A stretch of 29,533 nucleotides of DNA, from IMG/VR virus record IMGVR_UViG_3300048930_000093, positions 1 through 29,533 of that record. The stretch is one strand, 5' to 3'. This DNA is from a virus. The notes beneath the pieces were generated by a model. The model did no database searches. It was not told the origin of the DNA and was given only the letters and a program-made list of their open reading frames with translations. Position numbers and translations under genes: made by a program. Positions 28,329-29,533 of this stretch are shown piece after piece. Positions within the stretch are counted from its first letter, which is position 1; every line of letters starts with the position of its first letter.

Positions 28329-28808
28329 CTACTCCTCAGTGACATCCCACTCCACCAACGCCGCCGCATGCCCCATAGCCCCGGTCGGCAGGCCCTGCAG
28401 GTCGGTGGTGCGCAGCACGGCGCGGGCCATGAGCGCTGTCTCGCCGGCCGGCAGCGTGATGACGACGCTGTACCGCAGCGGCAGCTCGGCGCTGCCCTGC
28501 GCCAGCGTGCGCGCGTCCTGGGTGGTCCCTGTTGGCGCTGGTGCGGTCAGATCGACGGCCAGCGTGCCATGCGCCGGGTAGTGCACGCCAAGCCGCACAC
28601 TGCCATCCAGACGCACGCGCACGGCGGTCTGCCGGTCGAGATTGACCGTAGGCCCCTGCAGCGGCAGCACCAGCAGCACGGCTCCCGTCGATGCGTCTCC
28701 GGCCTGGGTGGTGCTGGTGCCGGAGGCCAGTTGCTGCGGCTCGTTGCTGCTGCCACCGCAGGCGGCAATCAGCATCGATGCGGTCACGGTGAGGATGGTT
28801 CGGATCAT
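28329..28808 (-). CDS. Predicted lipoprotein of unknown function
   Basis: A 159-residue protein starting at ATG 28808, in an ATGA overlap with the upstream CxxC gene. It has a strong lipoprotein signal: MIRTILTVTASMLIAACGG with lipobox IAAC and acylated Cys17, followed by Gly/Ser (outer-membrane sorting expected). The mature protein is beta-rich (GAVLLVLPLQGPTVNLDRQTAVRVRLDG, LGVHYPAHGTLAVDLTAP) and lacks further hydrophobic parts. A lipoprotein between resolvase-type and terminase genes is unusual for the late operon; phage lipoproteins are often superinfection exclusion or host-modifying factors, but no evidence links this one to those roles. Confidence 0.7.
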   Translation of the reverse strand: MIRTILTVTASMLIAACGGSSNEPQQLASGTSTTQAGDASTGAVLLVLPLQGPTVNLDRQTAVRVRLDGSVRLGVHYPAHGTLAVDLTAPAPTGTTQDARTLAQGSAELPLRYSVVITLPAGETALMARAVLRTTDLQGLPTGAMGHAAALVEWDVTEE

Positions 28809-29017
28809 GCGGAAATCTCCAGTTGGGTTGAAGGCCGCCGGGCTCGCCTGCGCGACACCACCCGCCTGCGGCTGAACAGCGACGGCGGCAGCAGGCCCGC
28901 CTTAATCGCGCAAGTCTTGCCCAGTGCGCCGGCGGGGTGCGGGGTCGGGCCGGTCTCGACTGCGGGGATGGTCGCGGCTGCGCGCAGGAGGCGGCGACCG
29001 CAGCGGCAACAGCGCAT
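28805..29017 (-). CDS. Small CxxC protein, possible zinc-binding
   Basis: A 70-residue protein from ATG 29017, five bases past the stop of the membrane protein gene, with GGAAGAAA upstream; ATG 29035 would add MEEIAV and overlap that gene. The start MRCCRCGRRLLRAAAT holds a CxxC-type zinc-ribbon half; a later Cys (GKTCAIKAG) may complete a site. The C-terminus is basic (RRRVVSRRRARRPS). Such short zinc-ribbon-like proteins occur in phage early-late junctions. Function unknown. Confidence 0.5.
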   Translation of the reverse strand: MRCCRCGRRLLRAAATIPAVETGPTPHPAGALGKTCAIKAGLLPPSLFSRRRVVSRRRARRPSTQLEISA

Positions 29018-29022
29018 CACGG

Positions 29023-29187
29023 CTATTTCTTCCATGACGGAAAGAACCAAACAGAGAGCCCAGCGGCTGGCGTGTACAACGCCACCATGAACGCGACATA
29101 GCCGCGCTCGTTGAAGTCGAAGCCTCCGACCCACGCCAGCGCCGGAACGCTTGCCGCCACTGCCAGCGACCAAAGAGCGCGCTTCAC
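29023..29187 (-). CDS. Small membrane protein (54 residues)
   Basis: Starts at GTG 29187 in a GTGA overlap with the resolvase gene and ends at a TAG at 29023. It reads VKRALWSLAVAASVPALAWVGG, then FNERGYVAFMVALYTPAAGLSVWFFPSWKK, giving two predicted transmembrane helices with short loops. Chosen over a much longer in-frame reading because it alone has membrane-like composition and coupling. Role unknown; small phage membrane proteins of this type can be holin-like or host-interacting. Confidence 0.6.
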   Translation of the reverse strand: MKRALWSLAVAASVPALAWVGGFDFNERGYVAFMVALYTPAAGLSVWFFPSWKK

Positions 29188-29533
29188 GCCGCAGCCCCCA
29201 GAAGCTGCGCCTGCTGCACCGGCTGGCACTGCTCCCAGACCTCGACGCGCACGCCCGGCGTGGCCGCGTAGCGCTTGCGCACCGCCAGCTCCACCACCAG
29301 CACGTCGTCGCGCCACAGCACGCCGTTGCAGCCGTCGAAGATGGCCTTGACCACGTTGTCGATGTCCGGCTTCGATGTCGGCAGGATCTCGCTGGCCAGT
29401 GCCGAGCGCTGCTTCTTGCCGGACCAGCTCTGCGGCACCGCGCAATGGATCGTCAGCTCGCAGCCGACCGGGCCCTCGAACAGCGGGGCGCCGGCCATGG
29501 CAGCCATCGCGGCGTGAGCGATCAGGCCCTCGT
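29184..29533 (-). CDS. RusA-type Holliday junction resolvase (partial, N-terminus beyond window)
   Basis: The reading frame stays open to the window edge, so the first 30 or so residues lie outside; the ATG at 29507 is probably internal, because upstream residues read EGLIAHAAMAAMAGAP as in family members. The core KPDIDNVVKAIFDGCNGVLWRDDVLVVEL carries the conserved KPDxDN...D..NG..W.DD pattern of RusA endonucleases, with the metal-binding Asp residues. RusA cuts Holliday junctions and branched DNA; phage versions resolve replication and recombination intermediates before packaging. Its C-terminus is GTGA-coupled to the small membrane protein gene. Confidence 0.88.
   Translation of the reverse strand, partial: EGLIAHAAMAAMAGAPLFEGPVGCELTIHCAVPQSWSGKKQRSALASEILPTSKPDIDNVVKAIFDGCNGVLWRDDVLVVELAVRKRYAATPGVRVEVWEQCQPVQQAQLLGAAA

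Overview
The window is a nearly complete structural and lysis region of a tailed double-stranded DNA phage with a non-contractile tail (siphovirus type). It could be a prophage or a free phage genome: no integrase, att site or host gene can be recognised, so the two cannot be told apart here. The DNA is GC-rich with strong GC3 bias, which opens many long antisense shadow ORFs. Base composition and protein families (DUF1073 portal, DUF2213 protease, DUF2163, DUF6950 and DUF4376 tail proteins, TP901-1-type tail tube) fit a phage of a GC-rich beta- or gammaproteobacterium (Burkholderiales, Xanthomonadales or Pseudomonas type). That is inference, not identification.

Nearly everything is on the minus strand, so the gene order runs from high to low coordinates. 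At 29533-27384 lie the end of a RusA-like resolvase, a 54-residue membrane protein, a small CxxC protein, a lipoprotein, a DNA-binding-like protein and the small terminase. At 27400-20491 is the head module: large terminase, portal, Mu gpF-like minor head protein, DUF2213 protease with a probable nested scaffold gene, decoration-like protein, major capsid protein, a small protein and a head-tail adaptor. At 20088-12853 sits a block of six adhesin or fibre-like genes: a Gp80-like protein, a polysaccharide-lyase-like protein with a Pro-rich stalk, an unknown structural protein, a parallel beta-helix protein, an 862-residue protein built of exact 20-residue repeats, and a small Ig-like protein. 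At 12064-12849 one gene points the other way: an HNH endonuclease with two zinc-knuckle-like pairs. At 12065-9559 come head closure, tail completion, tail terminator, tail tube, a small beta protein and a chaperone-position gene. At 9566-1895 come tape measure, distal tail, DUF2163, DUF6950 peptidase-like, central tail (tip) and DUF4376 proteins. At 1904-104 is the lysis cassette: small conserved protein, two holin-like membrane proteins, a small lipoprotein, a lysozyme-like protein and a terminal 70-residue protein. A plus-strand gene end occupies 1-117.

The genes are packed with ATGA, GTGA or longer overlaps and several GTG or TTG starts, which points to a long co-transcribed, translationally coupled late operon. 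No tRNA, CRISPR, insertion sequence or convincing terminator was seen. No stretch over 300 bases lacks a gene.

The most unusual signals are: (i) an 11-bp motif, ATGCTACGRAG, present six times, four of them at gene junctions and three of those 7-8 nt before a start codon in the sense orientation; (ii) the adhesin or enzyme block lying between capsid and connector genes; (iii) the HNH gene whose start region overlaps that of the divergent head-closure gene at one copy of the motif; and (iv) the 60-bp-period fibre gene that looks like a fusion of two related units.
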